Of a DNA stretch of 64,000 bases, positions 47,233-55,863 are shown one piece after another (position 1 is the stretch's first letter; each line of letters starts with the position of its first letter). Under the pieces are notes generated by a model that was given only the letters and a program-made list of their open reading frames with translations, ran no database searches and had not been told where the DNA came from. The translations under genes were made by a program, and so were the position numbers. The DNA is from Rhodococcus sp. Z13 (lineage in GTDB: Bacteria; Actinomycetota; Actinomycetes; Mycobacteriales; Mycobacteriaceae), in the NCBI RefSeq assembly GCF_025837095.1, contig NZ_CP107551.1, positions 1,470,352 to 1,534,351 of the forward strand. Reading direction: 5' to 3'.

Positions 47233-47250
47233 CGCCCCGGGGTCGGGGCG
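47233..47250. terminator. Hairpin between convergent genes
   Basis: CGCCCCG (47233-47239) pairs with CGGGGCG (47244-47250) over a 4-base loop, between the stops at 47187 (+) and 47259 (-). A second, weaker stem (47187-47193 with 47207-47213) precedes it. Confidence 0.6.
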
Positions 47251-47258
47251 CCTCGGAC

Positions 47259-47534
47259 TCAGTGCGACGGCTGGAGACCGGAATATGCCTGCCGGATGGC
47301 TTCGAGGGCGCTGGTGCAGGGAATGTCCTCCGCGCGCAGGGAACGGAGCACCTCCGTATCGGGTCCGGCCTGGTCGAGAATTCGTTCGGGAACCACGGCC
47401 CAGACGACTTCGCCCGGTTCGAAGGTTCGTGTGGGCTTCCAGCCCCGCTGGGGTGCGAGTTCGCGAAGCGTGCTCCAGTGAGCAACTTCGTCCGCATCCG
47501 GGCGTCCGATGAAGAGCAGTCGGTCGTGTGCCAC
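47259..47534 (-). CDS. Small BRCT-like hypothetical protein
   Basis: A 91-residue protein starting MAHDRLLFIGRPDADEVAHW. The order of segments (LLFIGRPD, WSTLRELAPQRGWKPTRTF, VVWAVVPERIL, KALRAEDIPCTS-like LRSLRAEDIPCTSALEAIRQ) resembles a single BRCT domain, as in proteins that recognise DNA ends or NAD-ligase-type tails, but the match is weak and by eye. Codon use is normal. It is convergent with the gene at 46396 and divergent from a membrane-protein gene; the 182-base upstream gap is A+T richer. Confidence 0.65.
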   Translation of the reverse strand: MAHDRLLFIGRPDADEVAHWSTLRELAPQRGWKPTRTFEPGEVVWAVVPERILDQAGPDTEVLRSLRAEDIPCTSALEAIRQAYSGLQPSH

Positions 47535-47716
47535 GATGAACCCCTTTTGGCGCTTCGTTGTGCTTCGACATATAGGTCGTACACGATGTGTTCTTCGTTA
47601 CATCGACCCGACATGCCGAAGTTGCGGGACGGTGACGTTCCGGTATGTGGTCATGCGGACGGATCCGCGCGAGTAACGTGATCCCCACGGATTCTCAACG
47701 CCCCTGCGAGGTCGTC

Positions 47717-48385
47717 ATGGTCGAAGCATCCGCAGACGGAACCCCGGCTTCGCCCGAGAGCAAAGGAACCCTCTCGTCCGTCGCCTCCAACATCCTCGAC
47801 GGTCCACTCACGGGCCTGGCGCCCTGGATCTTCCTCGCCGTCTTCGAGGGCCCCGGCGACATCGGCTGGGTCTCGGGTGTGGCGCTGGCGATCTCGGTGT
47901 TCTTCCTCGTCGCCGACCGGCTGAGGGGCAAGACGTTCAAGCTCTTCGGGGCGATGGACGTCGTGTTCTTCCTCGGTCTGTTCGTCGTCCAGTTCATGCT
48001 CGACGCCGACGGGCAGGTGTGGCTGGAGAAGTGGATCGGCGAGATCGCCAACATCACCCTGTTCGTGCTGGCCGCCGGGTCGATCCTCATCCGGATCCCG
48101 TTCACCTTGCAGTACGCCCGCGACGAGGTCGAACCCGAGTACTGGCACGCCCCGCTGTTCCTGCGCATCAACTACGTCATCACCGCGGCGTGGGCCCTGG
48201 CCTTCCTCGTCGCGGCGATCGCCGGCTGGTACGGCGACGCGATCCTCGACGACAGCGACAACATCTGGACCGGCTGGGTCATCCAGCTGGCCGCGATGAT
48301 CGCGGCGATCCGGTTCACCGCCTGGTATCCGGACCATGCGAAAGCGAAGGCCGAAGCCGACGAGGCGCGCGATCAGATGCGGTAG
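47717..48385 (+). CDS. Hypothetical integral membrane protein
   Basis: A 222-residue protein with six or so hydrophobic segments: GLAPWIFLAVFEGPGDIGWV, GVALAISVFFLVADRL, MDVVFFLGLFVVQFML, ITLFVLAAGSILIRIPF, YVITAAWALAFLVAAIAGW and WVIQLAAMIAAIRFTAW, with a charged KAKAEADEARDQMR tail. No enzyme motif is recognised. The start MVEASADG at 47717 is chosen as the first ATG giving a plausible N-terminus. Its 3' end overlaps the convergent AraC-type gene by 13 bases. Confidence 0.8.
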   Translation: MVEASADGTPASPESKGTLSSVASNILDGPLTGLAPWIFLAVFEGPGDIGWVSGVALAISVFFLVADRLRGKTFKLFGAMDVVFFLGLFVVQFMLDADGQVWLEKWIGEIANITLFVLAAGSILIRIPFTLQYARDEVEPEYWHAPLFLRINYVITAAWALAFLVAAIAGWYGDAILDDSDNIWTGWVIQLAAMIAAIRFTAWYPDHAKAKAEADEARDQMR

Positions 48386-49197
48386 CGGTCCGCGAAGGCA
48401 CCAGGCGTCGTCCCCACGACCCGGGTGAAGTCGCGGACGAAATGCGGCTGGTCGGCGTACCCGAGTTCCGCCGCGAGCGCGGCCATCGAAACGGACCGCT
48501 CGCGCAGCCGGCCCGCGGCCTCCTGCAACCGGCGGCGCTGGATCAGCCACTTCGGGGTCAGGCCGATCCGGTGTCGGATCAGCCGCTGCAGGGCGCGTTC
48601 GGACATCCCGAACTCGGCGCAGATCTGCTCGACCCGCAGCACCGTCGAGTCGTCCTCGACGAACGCGACGATCCGGTTCACGAAGCGTCCCTCGTCGTCG
48701 ACGGGCGGGCACGAGCGCAGCAGGTCGTCGAAGGCGCCCATCGCCGCGCGCTGCGATCCGGGGGCCGCGGGGTCCGTCCGCATAGCCGCGCGCACCCGCG
48801 CGACCAGCCGCGCCCCCGCATCGCCGAGGAGCTCGGTGAGGTCGACCGTGCGGTCGGTGAACGCGGAGAGCGACCCCTCGGTGAGCAGGGCGCCCGCCGC
48901 GGGGGTGAGCATGACGCCGACCGCCCAGCCGTCGCCGGTGAGGACCGTCGTGGACAGGCCGCGTTCGACGCCGTAGAAGCGGGCGTAGTCGTGCGCGACC
49001 ACCAGCAGGCAGACAGGATACCGCAGCACCTGCTGCGGGGCCCCCTGCCCGGCCGGCACCGACCAGACGGGGATCCAGTACCGCTGCACCAGATCGGTGA
49101 GATCGGGTGGTGGGCGATAGCGGAAGATGCGGTGCGAGGCGTCGCCGGGCACGTGCAGGTGAGCGCGTTCGAGGGGTTCGCGCCCGTCGGGTTTCAT
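48373..49197 (-). CDS. AraC-family transcriptional regulator
   Basis: A 274-residue regulator. The C-terminal DNA-binding part has two helix-turn-helices: VEQICAEFGMSERALQRLIR and MAALAAELGYADQPHFVRDF, followed by the usual GTTPGAFADRYR ending. The N-terminal sensor (DLTDLVQRYWIPVWSVPAGQ) matches the DUF6597 type seen in many actinobacterial AraC proteins. The ATG at 49197 follows GAGGT; a start 39 bases upstream is possible but would overlap the divergent gene's start. Target unknown; the divergent gene at 49235 is the natural candidate. Confidence 0.92.
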   Translation of the reverse strand: MKPDGREPLERAHLHVPGDASHRIFRYRPPPDLTDLVQRYWIPVWSVPAGQGAPQQVLRYPVCLLVVAHDYARFYGVERGLSTTVLTGDGWAVGVMLTPAAGALLTEGSLSAFTDRTVDLTELLGDAGARLVARVRAAMRTDPAAPGSQRAAMGAFDDLLRSCPPVDDEGRFVNRIVAFVEDDSTVLRVEQICAEFGMSERALQRLIRHRIGLTPKWLIQRRRLQEAAGRLRERSVSMAALAAELGYADQPHFVRDFTRVVGTTPGAFADRYRI

Positions 49198-49234
49198 CAA
49201 TACCTCGCGCTGGGATGGCCGATACCGTCGCCCC

Positions 49235-49798
49235 ATGAATACAACAGCGCTACGACACAGTGAGGCCGATCGGCCTCTCACCGAGGTGATCTCGTCGCTG
49301 CGGGCCGACGACTGGAACGCCGCATCACCGTGCGAGGGCTGGACCGCGCGCGATGTGGTCGCCCACCTCGTCGACACCCAACGCGAATTCCTCACCGGCC
49401 GGGGTCTCGACGTCGGGGAACGGCCCGACCTCGGCGACGCCGTGCAGGCGTGGACGACGCACGCCGCGCGGGTCGCGCGGATCCTCGCGGACGACGCCAC
49501 CGCCGGAACCCCCTTCGACGGCTACTTCGGGCCCTCCACGATCGGGGCGACCTTCGAACGGTTCTACGTGTGGGACATGCTGGTGCACCGCTGGGACCTC
49601 GCTCGGAGTGCGGGGCTCGATGCATGGTTCACCGACACCGAACTCGACCGGATCGAGGCGGGGATCGACGGGTTCGGCGACAGCCTCTACATGGAGGGGA
49701 TCTGCGCCCCGGCCGTCCCCGCTCCCGAGGACGCCGACCGGCTCACGCGGGTGCTGGCCCGGCTGGGCCGGAACACCACCGCACCCGTCCGGGGGTAG
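49235..49798 (+). CDS. TIGR03086-type (mycothiol-dependent/DinB-like) protein
   Basis: A 187-residue protein with WNAASPCEGWTARDVVAHLV and FYVWDMLVHRWDLARSAG, the conserved N-terminal and central patterns of the actinobacterial metal-dependent thiol-transferase-like family. Two or three histidines in these motifs bind the metal. It is shorter than the relative at 46396, lacking the C-terminal domain. It is divergent from the AraC regulator (37 bases apart), which probably controls it. Confidence 0.87.
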   Translation: MNTTALRHSEADRPLTEVISSLRADDWNAASPCEGWTARDVVAHLVDTQREFLTGRGLDVGERPDLGDAVQAWTTHAARVARILADDATAGTPFDGYFGPSTIGATFERFYVWDMLVHRWDLARSAGLDAWFTDTELDRIEAGIDGFGDSLYMEGICAPAVPAPEDADRLTRVLARLGRNTTAPVRG

Positions 49799-49811
49799 TT
49801 ATGGTCGGTCC

Positions 49812-50720
49812 ATGAGTGAACCGATCCGCGTGGCCGACGCCGTGCGCGCGGCGGTCGCGGCCGATGAACCGGTGGTCGCACTCGAGTCGACGATCTTCAC
49901 CCACGGACTCACCCGGCCCCTCAACGTCGAGGTCGCCCTCGACGCCGAACAGCGCCTGCGTGATTCGGGTGTGCTGCCCGCGACGATCGGGGTGCTCGAC
50001 GGCACTCCGATCGTCGGGTTGTCGGAACAGCAGATCCGCACCCTGGGGGCGGAGGACTCGTCGGCGGTGAAACTCGGGGTCCGCGACCTGCCGCTCGCGA
50101 TGACCGAGGGCCTGCACGGGGGGACGACGGTGTCGGCGACCGCGCTGCTCGCGCACCGCGCGGGGATCCGGGTGTTCGCCACCGGAGGGCTGGGTGGGGT
50201 GCACCGCGGCGCGTCGGCCAGCTTCGACGAGAGCGCGGATCTCCTTGCGCTGGCGTCGTTTCCGATCGTGGTCGTGAGTGCGGGCGTCAAGTCCGTCCTC
50301 GACGTGCCGGCCACCCTCGAACGCCTCGAGACGCTCGGGGTGGTCGTCGTCGGCTACCGCACCTCCCGGTTCCCCGCCTTCTACGTGCGCGACAGCGGGT
50401 GCGAGGTCGACGGGATCGACTCGCCGGAACAGGCGGCCGCCCTGGCGCGGGCGCGGGACGCGCTCGGGTTGCATGCGGCGGTGCTCGTCGCGAACCCGGT
50501 GGCCGAGTCCGAGCAGATCGATCCGGCGCTGCACGACCGGGTGCTCGCCGAAGCGGAGAAGGAGGCCGCCGAGGTGGGTGTGCGGGGCAAGGCGCTCACC
50601 CCCTTCCTGCTCGGCCACATGCACCGGGCGACCGACGGTCGGACCCTCGACACGAACGTCGCGGTGTACCGGGGGAACGTGGCGGTCGCCGCGGACATCG
50701 CTCGCGCTCTCGCCCGCTGA
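49812..50720 (+). CDS. psuG: Pseudouridine-5'-phosphate glycosidase
   Basis: A 302-residue PsuG/IndA enzyme. It reads VVALESTIFTHGLTRPLNVE near the N-terminus, then GTTVSATALLAHRAGIRVFA, TGGLGGVHRGASASFDESAD and VVSAGVKSVLDVPATLERLE, then TNVAVYRGNVAVAADIARAL at the end; the metal-binding and Schiff-base lysine regions are in place. It splits pseudouridine 5'-phosphate into uracil and ribose 5-phosphate. No PsuK kinase is adjacent. The uracil product would be a substrate for a RutA route, a link that is suggestive only. Confidence 0.95.
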   Translation: MSEPIRVADAVRAAVAADEPVVALESTIFTHGLTRPLNVEVALDAEQRLRDSGVLPATIGVLDGTPIVGLSEQQIRTLGAEDSSAVKLGVRDLPLAMTEGLHGGTTVSATALLAHRAGIRVFATGGLGGVHRGASASFDESADLLALASFPIVVVSAGVKSVLDVPATLERLETLGVVVVGYRTSRFPAFYVRDSGCEVDGIDSPEQAAALARARDALGLHAAVLVANPVAESEQIDPALHDRVLAEAEKEAAEVGVRGKALTPFLLGHMHRATDGRTLDTNVAVYRGNVAVAADIARALAR

Positions 50721-50727
50721 GCGGCGG

Positions 50728-51402
50728 TTACTGGAGAAGGAAGGCCGTGGTGGAGGAGGGGAGCGGGGCACCGCGGTGGCGGTAGATCTCCGCGGGCCGT
50801 CCGGTGCCCTCGCGGTGCAGTTCGCCGGTGGGTTCGAGGCCGTGCAGCAGGTGCCGGCGGAAGGTGTCCTTCGGGTAGCTGCGGTCGTAGACGGTCTCGT
50901 AGAGCATCCGCAGGTCCAGCACGGTGAACCGCTCACCGAGGAGACGGCCGGGGTCGACCTCGGCGGCGTAGCGACGGCGCAGGTCGGCGACGGCGAGCTC
51001 GACGATGTGGGAGTGGTCGAAGGCCAGATCGGCGGTCTCGGTGACGGGGACGAGGTGGGCCTCGGCGGGGATCGCGGCGACCGGGACGACCGCACTGTGG
51101 GCCATCGACAGCACCCAGCCGCGGTCGTCGCGATCCGGTTCGTCGAGCATGGCGAGCTGGTGGAATTCCACGCCGGTCAGGCCCGCCTTGTCGCGCAGGG
51201 CGCGGGTGGCGGCGTCGGCGAGGCGTTCACCGGGGTGCAGGAAGGTGCCCGGCAGGGCGAAGGTCCCCTCGGGGCGTTCGACGACCAGCACTTTCAGTAC
51301 CTCGTCGACGGTGAGGACCGCGACGTCCACGGCCACCGAGGGCCGGGGATAGTCGGTGAGGGACTTTCCGGTCGAGTCGGTCGTTGCGCCCATGCTGGAC
51401 AT
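50728..51402 (-). CDS. nrtR: NrtR-type Nudix-related transcriptional regulator
   Basis: A 224-residue protein with an N-terminal Nudix fold (GTFALPGTFLHPGERLADAA then TRALRDKAGLTGVEF) whose Nudix box lacks the usual REXXEE glutamates, and a C-terminal winged-helix part (RFTVLDLRMLYETVYDRSYP, TFRRHLLHGLEPTGELH). Degenerate Nudix plus winged helix is the signature of NrtR repressors, which sense ADP-ribose and control NAD metabolism. It is divergent from an ADP-ribosylglycohydrolase gene with a perfect palindrome between them. An alternative start lies 9 bases inside. Confidence 0.88.
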   Translation of the reverse strand: MSSMGATTDSTGKSLTDYPRPSVAVDVAVLTVDEVLKVLVVERPEGTFALPGTFLHPGERLADAATRALRDKAGLTGVEFHQLAMLDEPDRDDRGWVLSMAHSAVVPVAAIPAEAHLVPVTETADLAFDHSHIVELAVADLRRRYAAEVDPGRLLGERFTVLDLRMLYETVYDRSYPKDTFRRHLLHGLEPTGELHREGTGRPAEIYRHRGAPLPSSTTAFLLQ

Positions 51403-51413
51403 TCAATCATCGA

Positions 51414-51431
51414 TGCGCTAACTTTAGCGCA
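51414..51431. promoter_or_regulatory. 18-bp palindromic operator between nrtR-like and ADP-ribosylglycohydrolase genes
   Basis: TGCGCTAACTTTAGCGCA has perfect 8-bp arms around CT. It lies 11 bases upstream of the nrtR-like start and 40 bases upstream of the glycohydrolase start. It is the obvious binding site for the divergent NrtR-type regulator (inference). Confidence 0.7.
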
Positions 51432-51471
51432 ATATTGATCGAATAGATCGTCGATCGGACAAGGGGATTCC

Positions 51472-52878
51472 ATGAGGCTCACCGCAGTACAGAACGACCG
51501 GGCCGCCGGTGTCCTGCTCGCCACCGCAGTGGGCGACGCGCTCGGGGCGGGATACGAATTCACCCACCCCACCCCCGAGACCCGCATCGACATGATCGGC
51601 GGCGGCCTCGGCCCGTTCGCGCCCGGCGAGTGGACCGACGACACCTCGATGGCGCTGGCCATCGCCGAGATCGCGGCCACCGGAGCCGACATCGGCAGGG
51701 GCGCCGGTCTCGACGCGGTCGCTACCCAGTTCCGGCACTGGTACGCCACCGACCCCAAGGACATCGGCAACCAGACCCGCAGCGTGCTCTCCGCCGCCGG
51801 GCCCTCCGCTGCGAGCATGCAGGCCCGCGCCCGCAGCCTGTCCGGACGCAAGGGCGGCAACGGCTCGCTCATGCGCACCGCGCCCGTCGGCCTCGCCCAC
51901 CTCGACGACGCCGGGAAGTGCCTGGCCTCGGCTCACGAGATCAGCAGCCTCACCCACGACGACGACCAGGCCTCCGAGGCCTGCCGCATCTGGTCGTTCG
52001 GCATCCGGCACGCCGTCCTGCACGGCACCTTCGACGGCGTCCGCCTGGCCCTCGACCACCTGCCGCGCGCCGCGGCCGCACGTTGGGCCGCGCTGCTCGA
52101 CGAGGCCGAGACCGCCGCGACCGCGCGGGTGTTCGGCAACAACGGCTGGGTGGTCCATGCACTGCAGGCTGCCTGGTGGGCGATCACCCACGCCCGCGCC
52201 GGCGGACCCGAACACCTGCAGGAGGCCCTCGAACTCGCCGTGCGCGCCGGCCACGACACCGACACCGTCGCCGCCATCACCGGCGGGCTGCTCGGGGCTC
52301 GGTGGGGCGCCTCCGCCGTCCCCGCCCGGTGGCGGCGCATGGTGCACGGCTGGCCCGGCTACCGCGCCCGCGACCTCGTGCGCCTCGGCCTGCACACCGC
52401 CTGGGGCGGCAGCGACGACGGTCGCGGCTGGCCCGCCACCCCCGTCGTCGACTACGCCGGCTACCGCACCGATCGCCGCGCCACCCACCCGCACGACGCC
52501 GGGGTGCTGCTCGGTGGCGCCGACCTGCTGCGCGCACCCGATGTCGACGCGGTCGTGAGCCTGTGCCGGGTCGGCCCGGCCCCGCACGCCGGTGAACACG
52601 TCGAGTTCTGGATGGCCGATGCCGATCACCGCCGCAACCAGAACCTCGCCTTCGTGATCGACGACGCCGCCCGCACCGTCCGCGCGCTGCGCGCCGAGGG
52701 GAAGATGGTGGCGGTGCACTGCGTCGAGGGGGAGAGCCGCACCCCGGCCGTGGCCGCACGGTACGCGGTGCTGCTCGGCCGCGACCCGCACGACGTGCTG
52801 CAGGCGATGCCCTGGGCGGCGCCGCAGCCGGCGCTGTGGGTGGCGGCCACCACCGGGGCGGGGCGGCTCGTCGGCTGA
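51472..52878 (+). CDS. ADP-ribosylglycohydrolase fused to a Cys-phosphatase-like domain
   Basis: A 468-residue two-domain protein. Residues 1-~300 are an ADP-ribosylglycohydrolase (ARH/DraG) with metal motifs WTDDTSMALAI and GHDTDTVAAITGGLLGARWG. The last ~150 residues contain HCVEGESRTPAVAARYAVLL, in which C417-x5-R423 matches the HC-x5-R loop of dual-specificity/tyrosine phosphatases. ARH enzymes remove ADP-ribose from proteins, DNA or small molecules; the second domain could hydrolyse a phosphate from the released product. It is divergent from the NrtR-type regulator, which probably represses it when NAD turnover is low. Confidence 0.88.
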   Translation: MRLTAVQNDRAAGVLLATAVGDALGAGYEFTHPTPETRIDMIGGGLGPFAPGEWTDDTSMALAIAEIAATGADIGRGAGLDAVATQFRHWYATDPKDIGNQTRSVLSAAGPSAASMQARARSLSGRKGGNGSLMRTAPVGLAHLDDAGKCLASAHEISSLTHDDDQASEACRIWSFGIRHAVLHGTFDGVRLALDHLPRAAAARWAALLDEAETAATARVFGNNGWVVHALQAAWWAITHARAGGPEHLQEALELAVRAGHDTDTVAAITGGLLGARWGASAVPARWRRMVHGWPGYRARDLVRLGLHTAWGGSDDGRGWPATPVVDYAGYRTDRRATHPHDAGVLLGGADLLRAPDVDAVVSLCRVGPAPHAGEHVEFWMADADHRRNQNLAFVIDDAARTVRALRAEGKMVAVHCVEGESRTPAVAARYAVLLGRDPHDVLQAMPWAAPQPALWVAATTGAGRLVG

Positions 52879-52962
52879 GATCGGGCTGCCGGGATCGGGC
52901 CCGGGAGAGCGCGTGATGCGGTAGACAACAGGGGACTGCACGTACCACGAAGGGACCCCGAG

Positions 52963-54123
52963 TTGGCCGCATCCATCGCACTTCCACGGATCATGCGGAT
53001 CGGTGGCGGAGCCGTCGACGATCTCGGCGAGGTGGTCGCCGGCCTCGGTCACGGCCGGCCGCTGATCGTCACCGACGGATACCTCGTCGGGACCGGCGCG
53101 GTGGATCGTATGGTGGCGAACCTGAAGGAGGCCGGGCTGCAGCCGGCGGTGTTCGCCGAGACCGTCCCCGACCCGACCACCGCGTCGCTCGAGGCGGGCG
53201 TCGCCGCGGTGCAGGCGCACGACGCCGACTGCCTCGTCGGTTTCGGCGGCGGCAGTCCGATGGACACCGCGAAGGCGCTCGGGTTGCTCGCCCGGCAGGG
53301 CGGGCACATGCGCGACTACAAGGCGCCGCGCCTCAACACCGGACCCGCACTGCCGGTGATCGCCGTCCCCACCACCGCCGGAAGCGGTTCGGAGGCAACA
53401 CAGTTCACGGTGATCACCGACAGCGACACCGACGAGAAGATGTTGTGCCCCGGGCTCGCCTTCCTGCCGGTCGCCGCGGTGGTGGACTACCGGCTCACCC
53501 TCACCATGCCGCCGCGGCTCACCGCCGACACCGGCGTCGACGCCCTCACCCACGCCGTCGAGGCGTACGTCAGCCGCAAGGCGAACCCCTTCTCCGACGG
53601 ACTGGCGCTGCAGGCGATCGGCACCATCGGGCAGGTGCTGCGCCGGGTCTACACCGACGGACAGGACGTGCAGGCGCGGGAGGCGATGATGCTCGCCGCC
53701 ACCCAGGCCGGGATCGCGTTCTCCAACTCCAGCGTCGCCCTGGTCCACGGCATGAGCCGGCCGATCGGCGCGCACTTCCACGTCGCGCACGGCCTGTCGA
53801 ACGCCATGCTGTTTCCGGCGGTCACCGCGTTCTCGGTGGAGTCCGCCGAGTCCCGCTACGCCGACTGCGCCCGCGCGCTGGGCGCGGCGAGCGCCGACGC
53901 CCCGGACGCGACGGCCGCCGCGGATCTGGTCACCGCGCTGGAGGAACTGTGCCGGGACGTGGAGGTGCCCACGCCGAAGTCGTACGGCATCGACAGGGCG
54001 GTCTGGGACGAGCGGGTCCCGGTCATGGCCGAGCAGGCGCTGGCCTCCGGATCCCCGGCCAACAATCCGCGCGTCCCCACCGCCGAGGAGATCCGGGAAC
54101 TCTACGGACGCATCTACGGCTGA
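52963..54123 (+). CDS. Iron-containing alcohol dehydrogenase
   Basis: A 386-residue group III alcohol dehydrogenase. GFGGGSPMDTAKALGLL is the NAD site, TTAGSGSEATQFTVITDSDT follows, and the iron ligands lie in ADTGVDALTHAVEAYVS and GMSRPIGAHFHVAHGLSNAM (Asp and His residues). Length is normal. A TTG at 52963 is used as start, preceded by AAGGGA. It stands alone between the ARH gene and a small convergent gene. The substrate alcohol is unknown. Confidence 0.92.
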   Translation: MAASIALPRIMRIGGGAVDDLGEVVAGLGHGRPLIVTDGYLVGTGAVDRMVANLKEAGLQPAVFAETVPDPTTASLEAGVAAVQAHDADCLVGFGGGSPMDTAKALGLLARQGGHMRDYKAPRLNTGPALPVIAVPTTAGSGSEATQFTVITDSDTDEKMLCPGLAFLPVAAVVDYRLTLTMPPRLTADTGVDALTHAVEAYVSRKANPFSDGLALQAIGTIGQVLRRVYTDGQDVQAREAMMLAATQAGIAFSNSSVALVHGMSRPIGAHFHVAHGLSNAMLFPAVTAFSVESAESRYADCARALGAASADAPDATAAADLVTALEELCRDVEVPTPKSYGIDRAVWDERVPVMAEQALASGSPANNPRVPTAEEIRELYGRIYG

Positions 54124-54130
54124 CGGTGAT

Positions 54131-54325
54131 TCACTCGGGCGCCTGGTCGTCGGGTTCGACCTGGTCGGTCTCCTCCCGGTCCGAGACGCTGCCGGGGACA
54201 CCCTCCTCGTCGCGTTCCCGCTCGATCTTCTGCTCGAGATCGTCGACCATCCGCGAGATCTTCTGTCCGGTGAGGTCGTCGTTGTCCTCCGGGCGGCCCG
54301 AGCCGTGCTTGGCGGCGTTGTCCAT
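54131..54325 (-). CDS. Small acidic hypothetical protein
   Basis: A 64-residue very acidic protein (MDNAAKHGSGRPEDNDDL, then MVDDLEQKIERERDEEG and a PDDQAPE tail), probably largely disordered with one helix. An AAAGGACGG-like site precedes the ATG at 54325. It is convergent with the alcohol dehydrogenase (7-base gap). No family recognised. Confidence 0.6.
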   Translation of the reverse strand: MDNAAKHGSGRPEDNDDLTGQKISRMVDDLEQKIERERDEEGVPGSVSDREETDQVEPDDQAPE

Positions 54326-54532
54326 CGACGTCCGTCCTTTGCGTTCGTAGGTGCCCGTGAGCAGTACCCGGGCGGTGGCACCCCGAAACCGACCGCACCT
54401 CACGGGACCGCGGCACGTTCGCCGACCGTCGCGCGATCCGCAAGGGTTGTGTTCATTGCGATTCGGTGTCTTCACGCACCCCTCGTCCGGGGTGATGATC
54501 GGGATCATGTCCGCCTACGAAGGGAGCAGAAC

Positions 54533-55030
54533 GTGACCGTCACCGACGAATACCTGAAGAACAACGAGAGGTACGCCGCCGGCTTCTCGGGACCGCTGCC
54601 GCTGCCGCCCAGCAAGCACATCGCGATCGTCGCCTGCATGGACGCCCGCCTCGACGTCTACCGGGCGCTCGGGATCCAGGAGGGTGAGGCCCACGTGATC
54701 CGCAATGCCGGTGGCGCGGTCTCCGAGGACGTCATCCGCTCGCTCACCATCAGCCAGCGGCTGCTCGGCACCACCGAGATCGTGCTGATCCACCACACCG
54801 ACTGCGGCATGCTGACCTTCACCGACGACGAGTTCACCCGCGCGATCCAGGAGGACACCGGCATCCGTCCGTCCTGGGCCCCCGAGTCGTTCCGTGATCC
54901 GGCCGAGGACGTGCGGCAGTCGCTCCGCCGCATCGAGTCGAGCCCGTTCGTCACGAGGACGACCTCGCTGCGTGGCTTCGTCTTCGACGTCAAGTCCGGG
55001 CAGCTCGACGAGGTCGACCGGAACGGCTGA
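54533..55030 (+). CDS. Beta-class carbonic anhydrase
   Basis: A 165-residue beta-carbonic anhydrase of the short mycobacterial Rv1284 type. Zinc and catalytic residues are visible: Cys and the Asp-Arg dyad in VACMDARLDVYRALG, and His/Cys in IHHTDCGMLTF. It hydrates CO2 to bicarbonate in the cytoplasm. The GTG at 54533 follows GGGAGC and gives the normal N-terminus VTVTDEYLKNNERYA. Its 3' end is convergent with the PIG-L gene, 21 bases apart. Confidence 0.95.
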   Translation: MTVTDEYLKNNERYAAGFSGPLPLPPSKHIAIVACMDARLDVYRALGIQEGEAHVIRNAGGAVSEDVIRSLTISQRLLGTTEIVLIHHTDCGMLTFTDDEFTRAIQEDTGIRPSWAPESFRDPAEDVRQSLRRIESSPFVTRTTSLRGFVFDVKSGQLDEVDRNG

Positions 55031-55051
55031 CAACCGCTCCGGGCCTGCGGG

Positions 55052-55834
55052 TCAGAGGGGAAGTGCGTTCTCCTGCAGTCCCGGAGGAAGCCCGCGTCGC
55101 CGGAACCATTCGATCCCGAACGCGGCCCGCAGGTGGTCCTCGGGCAGCTCCAGCATGGGCCCGAAGTCGCCGATCTGCGATTCGTAGCCGACCATCGCCG
55201 CGCGTTTGGCGCCCAGGGCCGCCGACACGTCCACCGCGGTGGTCAGTTCCGACTCCGGCAGGCCGAACGTCTCGAGATCCGGTGGCCGCACGTCCTCCGG
55301 GGCCTGCGGCAGCATCGCGAGCAGCCGCTTCAGGTGGTCCCGGTTCGTCGACGCCTCGTAGACGGCGTCGTGCCCGGTGATCCGCTCGGCGTGGACCCCG
55401 GCGCGGTGGACCTGGACGTGGTCGGGATGGCCGTAACCGCCGTGCTCGTCGTAGATCGTGACGACATCGGCGCGTTCCTGTTCGATCACGGTGGCCAGCC
55501 GCGCGCCCACCTCCCGCGGATCGGCGTTCGCGAAGGCCTCCGGGTCGTGGTTGCCGGCCGTGCCGGCCATCCCCGAGTCGCCGTAGCCGAGGGTCACCAC
55601 CCGCGACGCGCCCAGTGCGCGAGCGGAGTGCTCGAGTTCCTTCATGCGGCGTGCGGCGAGGGATTCACCGGGTGCGAGGAGCCCGTCGGGGTACTCGCCG
55701 CGCGACCCGTCGGTGGCGACGACGAGCACGACCCGATGTCCCGCATCCGCTGCGTCGCGCATCACCCCGCCGGTGAGGAACACCTCGTCGTCCGGGTGCG
55801 CGTGGAAGCACAGGAGAACGCTCATGGCGTTCAT
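55052..55834 (-). CDS. PIG-L family deacetylase (MshB/Mca-like)
   Basis: A 260-residue zinc-dependent deacetylase. The zinc site is FHAHPDDEVFLTGGVMRDAA and GGYGHPDHVQVHRAGVHAER. The family includes mycothiol biosynthesis deacetylase MshB and mycothiol conjugate amidase Mca; the length is a little short for either, so a related deacetylase is as likely. Two starts are possible, ATG at 55834 or at 55825. It follows the EF-G2 gene by 29 bases on the same strand. Confidence 0.9.
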   Translation of the reverse strand: MNAMSVLLCFHAHPDDEVFLTGGVMRDAADAGHRVVLVVATDGSRGEYPDGLLAPGESLAARRMKELEHSARALGASRVVTLGYGDSGMAGTAGNHDPEAFANADPREVGARLATVIEQERADVVTIYDEHGGYGHPDHVQVHRAGVHAERITGHDAVYEASTNRDHLKRLLAMLPQAPEDVRPPDLETFGLPESELTTAVDVSAALGAKRAAMVGYESQIGDFGPMLELPEDHLRAAFGIEWFRRRGLPPGLQENALPL

Positions 55835-55863
55835 GCTGACACGCCGCCCGAGACCCGCCGCGG

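Noticed and set aside
51424-54381. A 985-residue minus-strand open frame opposite the ARH and alcohol dehydrogenase genes
   Set aside because: Same reason: no family motifs, composition of a shadow frame, and it covers two well-supported genes.
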